A stretch of 23,807 nucleotides of DNA from positions 1 to 23,807 of the forward strand of contig QXVZ01033930.1 of NCBI GenBank assembly GCA_008931825.1, given 5' to 3'. Made by a program: the position numbers and the translations under genes. Position 1 is the stretch's first letter. Each line of letters begins with the position of its first letter. The notes below the pieces were generated by a model that was given only the letters and a program-made list of their open reading frames with translations, did no database searches and was not told the origin of the DNA. This document shows, in pieces, positions 1 to 11,030 of the stretch. The stretch comes from Phallusia fumigata (lineage: Eukaryota > Chordata > Ascidiacea > Phlebobranchia > Ascidiidae).

Positions 1-506
1 TGTTTTTCAACATATAAACGGATACCATTGGTCTGGATTGGCAGGGATTCTGCTTGTTTTGTTGTTACTTTGCAAATACATTTGCACCCAAGACATTTTA
101 TTGCCCTGCTTCCTCGTCACTTGTGTCGCATGCGGGGTTGTTGGTCTTGCACATGGACTTAGGGGTCGTGTACACGCACACTTAGGACATTACGGTCCTG
201 CACGCCCAAGATCTCGTCAGGAACTGCCATATTCTGCAGACTGGCATCTGTCTGCAGATTTATAGTTTAATATGAATTTTCTATTGGGTAGGAAAAAATT
301 TGCACTATTTTCAATATTTCTGAGTTATTAAAACAGTTGACTCTTTGGCTTAAAGCAGTGAAGATTTTTTACTGTGGAAAATGGAAAATATGATTCATTG
401 CTTTTATTTAAACCAGCAGTCTTACAAATGCAGAAATTGATTGCATTCACTCTGACTTATAATACTGCTTAGTTATATTGTTAAAACAGAACTTCAATTT
501 GTTTAG
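1..506 (+). other. Intron of GALC (5' part of gene lies outside window)
   Basis: No exon matching the GALC segment expected just before YEWWLMKEA was found here. The open frame at 38-265 reads as a hydrophobic stretch followed by His/Arg-rich sequence with no resemblance to GALC, and it has no splice context. The interval ends in a pyrimidine-rich acceptor with AG at 505-506. I read it as intronic. Confidence 0.6.
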
Positions 507-3080
507 ATATGAATGGTGGCTGATGAAAGAAGCAAAAAAGAGAAATCCTGACATTACTCTTATTGGTTTGCCTTGGGGCTGGCCATCATGGATTGGACAA
601 GGCACTGTTTTGCCGTATGAGAATAAAACTTTGACTGCAACCTACATCATGAAATGGGTGAAAGGGGCTAAAGAACACCATGGCCTTGCAATTAATTATG
701 TGGGGATATGGAATGAAAGGCCTTACGATGTAGAGTACATTAAAACTTTAAGGACAGTGTTGGATCAAAATGGTTTCAGGTAATAATCCTTTGCCTTGTA
801 GTTTTAATTTATAAAAGGGCTTTTGTATCAGTCTTTATCTGTGACTGTTACTTGCATAAGGAGTGTATTTGTCATTTTAATATTTTTTTGGATAACTCAT
901 TGTTTGATAGAATTTTTCTTTTTCTGTGTGTAGTAATGTTGGGATTATTGCCTCCGACAACAAATTTATACCGACTTCTGAGTCAATTCTGCATGATGGG
1001 GACTTAGCAAAGGCTGTGGAAATAATTGGTGCCCATTATCCTGGCACATACTCTGGGAAAATTGCCCAGGAAACAAAAAAGCCACTTTGGGCCAGTGAAG
1101 ACTACAGTACATTTAATGATGCTGTTGGAGCAGGCTGCTGGGCTAGGATACTGAATCAAAACTATGTAAATGGCAATATCACTGCAACCATTGCATGGAA
1201 CCTTATAGCAAGCTACTATGATGATTTGCCATATAAAAGGTGTATATATACATATAAATATATATGTTAAAATTGTATTAAATTTTGTAAATCACATTTT
1301 AGGTTGTGTTTGCATGTAATAAAAAAAAACAAGAAGAAAGTTCGAAAGCACTTTATTGGAATAAGATGATCTTTTTATTGACATTATTTAAACCTGCAAA
1401 ATGTGTACCTACCTTTTGTTTGCTCTGTGGATTGCGAACCAAAGGCATGCTAATATTTGTGTATTTGAACAGGTGCAGTTTACTAACAGCCAATGAACCA
1501 TGGAGTGGCCACTATGAACAGGTTGGACCTTTGTGGGTTACTGCACATACAACACAGTTTACCAAGCCGGGATGGTACTACCTCAAAACAACTGGTCATC
1601 TAAGCAGTGGTGGAAGTTATGTTGCATTGACTGATGGCAAAGGAAACCTTACCATAGTTATTGAAACCCTTTCACATGATCAATCCATTTGTATTCGACC
1701 ACCCCTGCCATCTTACAATGTTGCTGACCAAAATGCAACATTAACTTTGGGTGGGAGCTTTAAGGCGGTTAAGCAGTTAAATATGTGGCATAGTCAGCTT
1801 GGTCAAGGATCCACTGTTGAAAACATGTTTGTGAACAAAGGTGGGTTGAAACAATTATGATTGCAGATGGTTTGCATATATCATGGATTCCACTTCAGTG
1901 CAACCACAGCTCTGGTATAAGGTTTTTGTCAACCATTTGTTGATTAAAATGATGTACACTTTCAAATCACTTTTTGCCGATGCTTTGTCATGGAATTTTT
2001 TCAGGCACAGTTGCAGTAGGACCTGAAGGTGAAATAACTTTGTTTCTTCCCACAAACACACTGGTCACCCTGTCCACCATCAACACAGCAATGAAAGGTT
2101 CTTATTCAATGCCACCAGCATCTGCAGCTTTTCCATTGCCATACATGGATACATTTGAATCGAATGGCTTCAGCGAAGCATACAACTTTGCTGACCAGAG
2201 TGGCAAGTTTGAGACATTTTACAATGCCTCAGCTATGGATGACCACAAATGGACATTAAGACAAGTTTGTAGTTTTTAACAATTGAAGTAAACACTTTTT
2301 GATTCAACTTTTTGTTTAAAATTTAGGTGGTTACTGAGAGGCCTGTAACTTGGTGTGATGACCCAGACCTAGGTTTCACTGTCATTGGGGACTACAACTG
2401 GTCCAATGTTGCAGTTAGTGTTGATGTCAAACCAGAAGACACATATGGGGTTTTTGTTGCTCTCCGGTAAACAAGAGCACTAAGCTTGACATCTTTATGT
2501 TGCTGGGTCCAATGGAATGTAGACTTTCCAACATACACTTGCCTTTAACAAACTTGTCTTATTGGTCCTTATGTTTTGACTTATATTGAAGGTGAAATTT
2601 TTTAAATAAAAACAGGGTTGACAAGGGTGGTTGTGATGCTCGAGAGGCCCATGGACTCTTTCTTTGGTTCATGACAAACAGATCTTGGGTGCTAACTACA
2701 GATATAATGCGTGAAAATCGCCTTCAACGCTGTGCAATTGGATGGGAGTGTTGGGTCACCGAGGTATGTCGAAAGTCTTAACTACATTGCTAATTTTATC
2801 ATGTATTGTAGTTTTACTTTTTAAATGTACTCCCAAGTAAAAGTTTGCTGCAAATTCTACAAAAATGTTTGCCTTAAAGTTCCAGGAAAAGGCATGGAAC
2901 AAAGTAACTCTGGAAGTTAGCAAAGACACAAATGTTGTTGCATATTTAAATGGAGAAAAAATCCTAGAACACACAATAAAAAAAGAGGATGCTGTTCCAG
3001 CTAATGGATTTGCTGCAATAGGCACAGCTAGTTTTGGCAAAGCTCAGTATGATTCCTTTACTGTAAAACCTTCCAGCTAA
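507..3080 (+). CDS. GALC: Galactocerebrosidase (galactosylceramidase), 3' seven exons, 5'-partial
   Basis: Lysosomal GH59 beta-galactosidase that removes galactose from galactosylceramide. Exons: 507-779, 934-1239, 1473-1840, 2005-2264, 2327-2466, 2616-2763 and about 2880-3080 (TAA 3078-3080); all junctions are GT-AG and in phase. Together they encode about 564 residues. Vertebrate GALC has roughly 670-685, so about the first 130, including the signal peptide, lie upstream of the window. Conserved blocks include [22 protein letters not shown] (acid/base Glu, codon 715-717), [20 protein letters not shown] (nucleophile Glu, codon 1097-1099), ILNQNY and TAxEPWSGHY in the TIM barrel. [15 protein letters not shown] and [15 protein letters not shown] fall in the beta-sandwich region, and VIGDYNW, RVDKGG and GFAAIGTxSFGxAQYDSF in the C-terminal lectin-like domain. 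Both catalytic glutamates are present, so the enzyme should be active. The identification is very secure. Confidence 0.95.
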
Positions 3081-3625
3081 AAATACTGGCAGGATGTGGT
3101 TTGTGCCTTGTAAGAGCATTTTATACTAATTCATGTTCCAGTCAAATTATCTAGTCTTTGGTCAACCCAAGTGACCTCTAGCCATGAATTTTATAATTTG
3201 TAAAGAATTTCTGTCAAAGTGCAATGTAAAATAGCCGTTGGATGTCTTTACAATATTAGAAAATCGATTAAAACTACTTATTCCCTAAAGAGGTACACCA
3301 TTTTTTTCGATGCATGCTGAACATTTATTTTCATTTTTTCTTGCATAATCTTCACTGAACTATTAGCAGTATGTTTGCGCACTATCATGAAAGTGTTATT
3401 TCACCGTGATTTAATATGCAATCGTGTCATTGAATACATCAAACTGTGTGGAAATTATGTCGGTCTTTTGTAAGCTATTTCTATTTTAAAATCGGGGATT
3501 CCCCATATGTTTTGGGATTTTTTTTAGTGGTGCACTGTTGTGTCCAACAATTCTACAAGTTCTCCAACAAACTGTTTGATGAAAAACAAAGCGTAAGCTG
3601 TGTAATGTGAGCAGTCGCATTGGGT

Positions 3626-3631
3626 AATAAA
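3626..3631 (+). promoter_or_regulatory. Candidate polyadenylation signal AATAAA for GALC
   Basis: AATAAA occurs about 545 nt after the GALC stop and 32 nt before the proposed GABPA ATG. It is the first canonical hexamer I see after the stop; a second lies at 3844-3849, inside GABPA intron 1. If used, the GALC 3' UTR would end almost at the start of GABPA. Confidence 0.45.
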
Positions 3632-3656
3632 TGGTTTTTATTTTTTGTCGATTTGA

Positions 3657-3658
3657 AG
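3657..3658 (+). promoter_or_regulatory. Possible spliced-leader (trans-splice) acceptor AG upstream of GABPA
   Basis: A U-rich tract (about 3634-3654) runs into an AG at 3657-3658, five bases before the GABPA ATG, with no obvious upstream cis donor. Ascidians such as Ciona add a short spliced leader to many mRNAs, including downstream genes of operons, so this is a plausible acceptor. A 5' UTR cis intron is the alternative. Confidence 0.3.
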
Positions 3659-3662
3659 GGTG

Positions 3663-6600
3663 ATGGAAAAAAATATACTAACAAGTTCTGAAGGTATGTA
3701 TAAATTGTCGTTTTTGCAGGACACTTTTAAAACTGTACAAAAAAGATTTGGTTAAGCCTTAACGGGGTAAAATGACTGGGCCTATTGCGGGGCTTGTTTG
3801 TTGTGGTTTGGATCAAAATCAACTCACTCATTCTAAGTGTGTCAATAAATGCTGTAATGTAATCTGTGCAAAAATGACAAAAACTTTTTCGTTATATCTA
3901 AAAAGCAATAACTGTTGCTAATCAGGGGTAACCTCCCTCCACCTTTCTGGTCTTTCCTAGACTCATATGTAGGTGGTCTTTGTCACAGTAATAAGTTGTA
4001 TAGCTTGGTATTTTGTGTGGCAATTGGGCAATAAGTATGTTAATATATTGTGTCATTAAAATACTCGTTTTGCCAGTTTAGAATCCTATGCATTTAACAA
4101 ATGAATCATTTTAGATGCGGTCATTGTTCAAGAGATTGACACCAAGGTGCCCCTTTCAATCCTTCGGGAAACAGTTGGAAGACGTTTGTGCAAGTCTGAC
4201 CTGAGCAAGCATGACATATACATTCAGGATTCAGCTTTAGATCCACAGCTTAGCTTGGTTGACCATGGCGTTGGAGTTTTGGGAAATGTTGAACTCAGCA
4301 TTCAGGTCCAAACCAATGACACCAACCCAAAACTTGTAATTGTGGACATCAACAAGCCGGTTGAAAATGATTTGCCTGTCACTAGTGTTACCACATCACA
4401 GAGAGGTAATTTTCACATTATAAGTTACATGAGCACTTGACCAAAAGATAAAAAAAAGTGTCCCAGGTTCAAATTGTGCTCATATTGAGTCCACTACTAG
4501 ACTTCTCATTGTGATGCTTTTTCAAAAAGTGGGGTAATTATGGGTCCCCTTCTTGAAGGGGACACATATTGTTTTCTCTCTGTTAGTTTTTTTTTTCTTT
4601 TTTGTCCACTGCAGTTTGTCTATGCACTTTGGTCATGAAATGTTTATTGGATTTGGATGAAACTTTCACAGCTGGTAGATATGGTCAAGGCAGTGTGTCA
4701 TGAGTTTAGTTTAACCCCATAGCCCTAGAGGTTACCCCACTAGCCCCCTAAATGGGGCAAATGGTTAAACAATGTCCGAATTGGATGAAATTCGGACAGT
4801 TTGTATAACATGTCATTATGGTGCAATATTTGATGTGTTTTACCCTATAGCCCCAGCAGTTACCCCACTAGCCCCCTAAAATGGGTCAAGTTGATAAACA
4901 TTCTCCGAATTGGATGAAACTTGAACAGCTTGTACAACATATCATTGTGGTGCAGTAATTGATGTGTTTCATGCTAGAGCTTCAGCAGATACCACATTAT
5001 CCCCCTTAAATGGGTCAAATTAATAAAAAAATGTCTGAATTAGATGAAGTATAGACAGTTTGTATAACATGTCATTATGGTGAATTTGTTGCTGTGTTTA
5101 CCCTATAACCCTGGCAGTTAACTAGCCTTTTAAAGTTTGTAGGTTGGGTCATAGTTACTTATATTATTAGTTCTGTGATTCATTTTCTGTTTTCGAAAAA
5201 GTAAAGAAAAAATATCTGCTTCTGTTCTGTACATACATTATAGTGAACCACAATTTTTACAACTTTGCATGTGTGGGACCCATGCGTTTTTGCCTGCAGA
5301 AACAATCATGTTATAAAAAGCTTAAGTAACTATGGGACCCAATATGAAATTACATGGTAAATATACATGCATTTTTAAATAATGTAATAGTGTATATGGA
5401 ATGGCAATATAGGGAAAGCCACCCTTCTAGTTTTTTATTAAATCAATAGTAAAGTATTTTTACAAACCATTTTTAACAAACATTTAGTTTTTGATTTCAG
5501 TAAATCGCAGAAAACGGAAGTACACTTTACCTGAAAAGTCTATTGGTAGCAGCAGTAGGGAAAGTGAGTTAGGAATTCCAGGTAACCCTATGATTTGGAC
5601 CAAATCACAGGTAACTAATGGTACATACCACATCAATGGTACATGTCCCCAAATGTTTGGTATTCACAGGTCAACCAGTGGATGGTTTGGGTTGCTAAAG
5701 AGTTTGAATTTGACACAACTATCATTAAGGATTACAAAGTGAATGGTAAAGTGCTCTGTGGCATGTCCCAATCTGACTTTATAGAGCAATTTCCATATGG
5801 TAACATTTTGTGGTCCCATCTACAATTGCTAAAGGTGTGTATTAGTAATGCTTCTAAAATGTGTACAAATTGCCATGAAATTATATGCACTATCTGAATC
5901 AGTTCAAATTTAATCAAGTTGCCTATTATTGTCTACAGAAACTTGTGAAACCTGACCCTGTAAGCACTGCCAGCTCATCTGCCAATGTAGGGGTTTTACT
6001 TAATTTTTTTTGCATACACATTGGTGTTTGGTATGATTAATGTGTAACCATTCTCCTTCTTAGGCATCGACTAGCAGTGGGGCAACACTTGTTACTTCAA
6101 GGCGAGCATACAATCGAAATTCCCCGGGAAACAGGTAGGTGAAAGCAGAGAATGAACTTGGTTATTAATGCAGGTTGTCACAATCCATTCTCAGGGATTT
6201 GCGAAGGAAGTGTAACTGACTTTGCTAGTTCCCTGACAGCAACACATTTGTACTGCTTAGAAAACAAACCTTATTCTACCCTACTCTAATTAAAAATGTA
6301 AAAGAACATACTAAAATGAGATAAATAAGACACTATTTTAACATCTTTCTCCATTATTATATTTTTTGTGTTCTAGATCTGGCAACAATGGACAGACACA
6401 ACTGTGGCAGTTCTTGTTGGAAATGCTTACTGATGCTGATTGTATTAACTATATTCGATGGGTTGGAGATGAGGGTGAATTTAAACTGCTCAACCCAGAG
6501 ATGGTTGCACAAAAGTGGGGAGAACGAAAGAATAAACCAGCAATGAATTATGAGAAGCTGTCAAGATCTCTAAGATATTATTATGATGGGGATATGATAT

Positions 6601-6934
6601 CCAAGGTATGATAAATATACACTACTTTTGCCTGTTTTTAAAAGCACAATAGGTAAAAATAAAGCTCAACATTTGCCGGCCGGGTAAAATTTAAATGCAT
6701 TTTACAATGCACTTGGTGTAATTACTTTTGTTATTATAGGTACCTGGCAAAAGGTTTGTGTATAAGTTTGTTAGAAACCTTCGACAGTTAGTGGGATATG
6801 AAGCAGTTGAATTAAATAAGTTGGTCATGGAATGTGCTGAAAAAAGACGAAAACTTGTTGAGGTACAAAGTGTGGAAGAATACCTTCATACACCCAGCAG
6901 CAAGGAGGTTACACTAACTCTAACAACTGGATGA
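3663..6934 (+). CDS. GABPA: GA-binding protein alpha chain (ETS-family transcription factor)
   Basis: DNA-binding subunit of GABP/NRF-2; with GABPB it activates GGAA promoters of mitochondrial and housekeeping genes. Exons: 3663-3693, 4115-4405, 5501-5610, 5670-5834, 5939-5986, 6064-6134, 6377-6605 and 6740-6934 (TGA 6932-6934). All are GT-AG and in phase, giving 1140 nt and 379 residues (human about 454). Domains in order: ubiquitin-like OST domain (exon 2, [19 protein letters not shown]); Pointed/SAM domain (exons 3-4, WMVWVAKEF and [10 protein letters not shown]); short linker with NSPGNRSGNNGQ; complete ETS domain (exons 7-8, [20 protein letters not shown], and recognition helix [16 protein letters not shown]); and the post-ETS helix [16 protein letters not shown], which in mammals contacts GABPB ankyrin repeats. 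The first coding exon is only 31 nt, chosen because its GTATGT donor and phase 1 fit exon 2. The linker is much shorter than in vertebrates. Confidence 0.93.
4544..4563 (+). repeat. Perfect 9-bp-stem hairpin
   Basis: GTCCCCTTC and GAAGGGGAC are separated by a TT loop, making a 20-nt perfect inverted repeat in GABPA intron 2. A nearby ATGGGTCCC (4540-4548) has a reverse-complement match, GGGACCCAT, near 5276-5284, on the far side of the tandem repeat. This may mark the edges of a repeat element. Confidence 0.6.
4645..5130 (+). repeat. Tandem repeat, unit about 128 bp, about 3.7 diverged copies
   Basis: The landmark TACCCCACTAGCCCC recurs near 4733 and 4861, then in decayed form near 4990 and 5118, so the period is 128-129 bp. 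Other shared landmarks are CCGAATTGGATGAAA, TGTATAACATGTCATTATGG and TTACCCTATAGCCC. The first and last copies are incomplete and divergent. It sits entirely within GABPA intron 2. Confidence 0.8.
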
Positions 6935-7273
6935 TCTGCTAAGGGAGACAGCACAGTTGTATTATGGTTGTGGTGCTATATTCTGCATGTAGAAGAACAA
7001 AAGTACCTTTTTTGTAAATTTGTACTTGTGCGCAAAAAAATTTTAATTTTTAAAAATTGAACTGAAGTTTTGTTGCAGGATATTTTTTCTGTTATGTAAC
7101 TGATCCGATGAAATCGTGTTTTAACCCACTTTATATTTCCTAACACATACGTAATATATGGCTGTGTCAACTTTGCTAAATAAATACACTGGCTGCAAAA
7201 CAGTCAAATTATAAATGTTTTTTATGGCAAAAACATTAAGATCACGAAGAAAAAAATGTTTGTACAGAACAGG
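6935..7273. other. Convergent 3' ends of GABPA (+) and the J-domain gene (-)
   Basis: 339 nt separate the two stop codons. On the plus strand AATAAA lies at 7179-7184 for GABPA. No canonical AATAAA was found for the minus-strand gene; a CATAAA-type variant lies near 7216-7221. The two 3' UTRs may abut or overlap. Confidence 0.6.
7179..7184 (+). promoter_or_regulatory. Polyadenylation signal AATAAA for GABPA
   Basis: Canonical hexamer about 245 nt after the GABPA TGA and before the convergent gene's stop codon. It is the only plus-strand AATAAA in this interval. Confidence 0.65.
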
Positions 7274-8864
7274 TTACTTCTTCTTTTTAATAAACTCCCA
7301 ACCATTCGGGCCTTTTCGCATTTCCATGGTTTCACCATTTAGTTCAATGTCAATTTTTCCTTTAGCAGATGACTTTGCAATCTGAAACCAAACGAAAAGA
7401 TGTCACTAGGACAATACATCATTTTAAAAAAGGGCAAATTTGTCAGTTACCTGCTCAAACATCTTTTTCCCAACTCCAAACATCATATTTGAAAACAAGG
7501 AACCGAAAATGCCTCCACCTTTGTTTGAAAAGTTTCTTTTTTGAAACCCTTGTCTCTCAAAGTTCTGCGCGAATCTGCGAAACATTTCCTGTGCATCCTT
7601 TGTATTAACTTCTTGGTATGTCCACTGTTGGTTATGAAATGGGTTGCTTTGCCAATGCTTGTTTGGCTGTTGGTTGTTTCCATATGAATTGTAGTGGTCT
7701 CCACTGTTGGCCTTGCGAAGTGTTTCATAAGCCTCAGAAACTTCCTTAAATCTTTTTGAAGCTTCTATGTTTCCAGTATTGGTGTCCGGATGGAACTTTT
7801 TCGCGAGCTGAAGTGAATGCATAAAGAAGTTGTGTGATTAAAAAGTAGTATGGAAAAAACTTTTTGAATTTCCTCTGATGTACTACAGGTTACTGAGCAT
7901 ACTCCCTGATTGCTGCCTTACAAATTTGTAGTGTAAACCTTGTTAAGCTAGTCATTTTGGCAGTTGGCTTTACCCAAGCCACCTTTTTAATGGTGACTGA
8001 ATTGGTTTAGCCGAACTATTTTGAATTGTGGGATTTGACTGCACATTCTATAATATTAACATTCAGTTTAAACACTTCAATTTATTAAGATTTAGCTATG
8101 AAGTATATGCATAAGCTATGTGCTTCTCTGAGTTAGATTTAATCTTTCAAGCATGCCAACAATATTGTTACAGTTGTTTTTGGCTAGCAGTATGCCAGGC
8201 TTTCAAGAGGCGTTGTCCTATGTTAGAGCAAAAAATTCAAGCCTGCCAATGGATTCGAACAGAAGCCTATTTGAGAGCCTTACTAAATAAAAAACCTTAA
8301 AAGGCTAAATCTGATTCAGAATAACGCCTCTGAAGGCTTAACACGCTATGGTTATGCAAAGTTAAAGTTTAGGCAAAAACTTCTGTGCTCTGTGGAATGC
8401 TTGGAAAGTTGATTCCAGTTGTGTGACTGTGACCACATACCTTGACTGCATGAGGCCTGTCCAATTTTTTGTCTCTACTAAACAAAACTTTGCAATTAAA
8501 CTGGATTTATTTCATTTTCATAACAATATTCCTGTGTAGCTCTAGGCAAGGGGTTATCTAGACATTTGTTACAACTGCCTCACATTAGTTATTTAGCTTG
8601 GTATGAACGTATGATAAACTGCTCATTATTCAAATACATTTGCTTGGTAAAGTACGGCAAATATTTTCAATCAGTAAAATAAACAAGAACTAATCAGAAC
8701 ACCCCAACCTTAAAATATGCGTCCTTGATTTCTTTTTGTGTTGCGTTTCTTTTAACGCCTAAAACATCGTAATAATCCTTTTGTTTACAGTGCATTGAAG
8801 TGGCAATGTTCCTTTTTACAGCGGTGTTTAGAACCCACCGGAGAGAATTAAACTGATTCCACAT
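7274..8864 (-). CDS. Short mitochondrial-type J-domain (DnaJ/Hsp40) protein, Tid1-like J domain
   Basis: J-domain co-chaperone that should stimulate an Hsp70 ATPase. Exons on the minus strand: 8864-8709 (ATG 8864-8862), 7807-7451 and 7381-7274 (TAA 7276-7274). They are 156, 357 and 108 nt, all in phase, giving 206 residues. Residues 1-26 (MWNQFNSLRWVLNTAVKRN onward) are basic with no acidic residue, like a mitochondrial presequence. The J domain spans about residues 29-90: DYYDVLGVKRNATQKEIKDA, then the essential HPD at residues 58-60, then FKEVSEAYETL. A polar Asn/Gln-rich stretch, an EMFRRFAQNFERQGF segment and a Lys-rich end (EFIKKKK) follow. The J domain resembles DNAJA3/Tid1 most, and EMFRRF resembles Tid1's EELFRKIF. 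There is no CxxCxGxG zinc finger and no C-terminal substrate-binding body. The weakest junction is the exon 1 donor (AAG|GTTGGG). The family is certain; the orthology is not. Confidence 0.85.
7808..8708 (-). other. Intron 1 of the J-domain gene
   Basis: A 901-nt intron splits the J domain just before helix II's LAKKFHPD. The open frames inside it (for example plus 8118-8300) have no splice or domain support. Nothing else was seen. Confidence 0.75.
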
Positions 8865-9106
8865 GATTGAAAAGGGACATTGAAAATGTCGGTCAGTAAT
8901 GCAGAAGAAATAGTGACATGTTTACAGCTGTATCAACAGTGTATTTGTACAAACAAAAATCACTCTAGAATTGTTGCGAAACAATACTTTCCCCTGTTTT
9001 TTTTTGGAATAGAAATCGTTGCAACCGCGCAACTTATTTCTACTTGTGGTTATGTCATGCAGTAATTTACTTCACAAATGGTTCTACCCTTTAAAAACAT
9101 ATAGGC

Positions 9107-9127
9107 CTAACACACATAGTGTGTTAG
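9107..9127. repeat. Perfect inverted repeat, 9-bp arms
   Basis: CTAACACAC and GTGTGTTAG are separated by ATA. It lies about 245 bp upstream of the J-domain gene's ATG, so it may be a promoter-proximal palindrome or a small repeat end. Confidence 0.6.
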
Positions 9128-11030
9128 TTTTCTATAATACCACGTAAAATCAAAATATGTAAAGTTTTTCGGACAAGATGCTTTGCCTTGGAAATCGCAC
9201 CACTTGGTCACGTGCAAATCCCGAGGGGGACTAGTTATTTTTTTTCGCGAAACAAATAAACTGAACTTAGCAGAACTTGTTTACCCAAAATTTGGTTGGG
9301 GTGGTGTGTATAGTATGGGTTTCACGAAATTAAGTAAAATTGACACCGGTTTAGTTACGATTCGGAATAGTTTACGGTTAACTACCACTAATGTAACTTG
9401 TAATAACTTGTTTTTATGTAACTGGTTAAGTGATTATAGCGTTTCAGGTTCAACGAATTCAAGTGCTTTGGGTATTGTTTGCAGAATAGAAAATAGACAA
9501 ACAAACTTGTAGAGATTTTGTGTCAGGCAAAAAAACTATAAAACCACCCCGGGTTTGGTCATAAAATACACCAAGATACACCAACTCTGTTTGTGGGTTA
9601 TCTTTTTGCCACTTTTCATTGCTTGAACGGTTTATTAATACGCACACGCAGTCGATCACACTGTGCCCAAAATGTACAGAAGTTATGGTAAATATGGAAA
9701 AAAACAGAAATGAGTTGACTAAAGTCTGCGAAAGACTAGGGCAGTCATCAAGATTCCACACTAACAAAACTTCATTTGGGTTATGATTTTGATTTAAGCA
9801 GCCACTTGAAAATGTTACTAATATCTTAAATTGTTTGCACTGCCACATCATTTCCGTTTTTAGTCTAAGTTCAACCACCACGTATTTCAGTGGTAGTATT
9901 TTTCCATGTCTTATGTAGTTCGAGCAAAGCAGTTACATACAATTTTGAAAGGTGCTTGTTTTAAATTGTGGTGACATAGGTACAGTGCTCAATGCTTAGG
10001 TGCAGTGTAACTTTGATTTTGGTATTGGTTTTATTTTGTCTTTCAAATAATACTAAGGTACGTTTGATCACGGCCTTAGTTTGTGTCTTTGTTCACATAT
10101 TGGTTTACACATCGACAGCCACCAAAGCAATACCTGCCTTCTGTGATGGTGACTCCTCTGAAGCAAAGGACCCGCTGTAGGTTATCACCAGTCAGTATTC
10201 ATTACAATGCGCATTTTCTCTGACATTCGTAAAAGGTAAAATGCTGGATTAAATGTTTCACAACCCGGGCCCAACACGTAAGCGTATATTTTCGTATTTG
10301 AGGAAAATCGATGTGACCAGTATTTCTAACTATTTGTTTTTTACTTTTAATAAAGCAAAGTTAATTAACAAAAACTGATCGACGTACATACAAAAAACGC
10401 TTGAGTTCTTGCGGTTTAGACCGCAATGCAACTATTTGTGGTTATATTAATAGTAACGACGTTGGTTTGAACGTAAATATTGTAGAAAAGAATAAATTCA
10501 CGTTCATACAACATTTTGAAAATATTTGCAATTTCATTTTAAAAAGTTCCCGTTTAGAAAACCTAAGATCCAAAATATAAAAAAATGTTGCAATTTTCGC
10601 TCATTGTTACGTTAAAAGCAACGTTGTATTGGATGTTAATATAAAGAAAAAAGAGTCTACAAATTCAAATGCGCTTACATACAATATCTTTAAAATACAA
10701 ATAAAGTGACATTGCCAAGCCATAAAAAAGTTATATGACCTTCAAACGCCAAACACAAAGTACTAAGAAACGAAACTTGAAAAATCAATAAACCAAATTT
10801 ACGGTCAGAAAATCCGAGCAGACACGAAACGGCTATTGGTTTAATGCCCTCTTTAGGATTAGAATGTGGATTTGAAATTGCTATTAAGGTTTATCGTGTA
10901 GTTTGACTGGCCGCAATGGGTCAAAACACGTCCAACTCTATAAGCCAAGGTTTACAACATCTGCGTGAGCTCTTTTTGTGTCTCGTTAGGAAAACAGTAA
11001 TTACCTGCACAGAAGTCTACAGATTAAGCG

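Larger units (their letters stand above)
3081..3662 (+). other. GALC 3' UTR and GALC-GABPA intergenic region
   Basis: This 582-nt AT-rich, non-coding stretch lies between the GALC stop and the proposed GABPA ATG. It holds an AATAAA at 3626-3631 and a U-rich tract ending in AG at 3657-3658, just before the next ATG. No open frame of note was seen. Confidence 0.6.
4406..5500 (+). other. GABPA intron 2, carrying repeats
   Basis: The intron has donor GTAATT at 4406 and a TTTCAG acceptor ending at 5500. It contains a perfect hairpin (4544-4563) and a roughly 128-bp tandem repeat (about 4645-5130). It has no coding signal. Confidence 0.8.

Noticed and set aside
38..265. 75-codon open frame at the window start
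   Set aside because: No resemblance to GALC or another family and no splice sites that keep phase with the next exon; treated as intron.
8245..8265. tRNA T-loop-like GTTCGAATCC on the minus strand
   Set aside because: The T stem does not pair and no D or anticodon arm is found in the expected place.
9459..9881. 140-codon minus-strand frame with QCKQFKILVTF, considered as the missing C-terminal exon of the intact GT54 gene
   Set aside because: Only a short beta-strand-like stretch is reminiscent of the C-terminal exon; the start and overall spacing do not align, and the frame runs on without a fitting stop.
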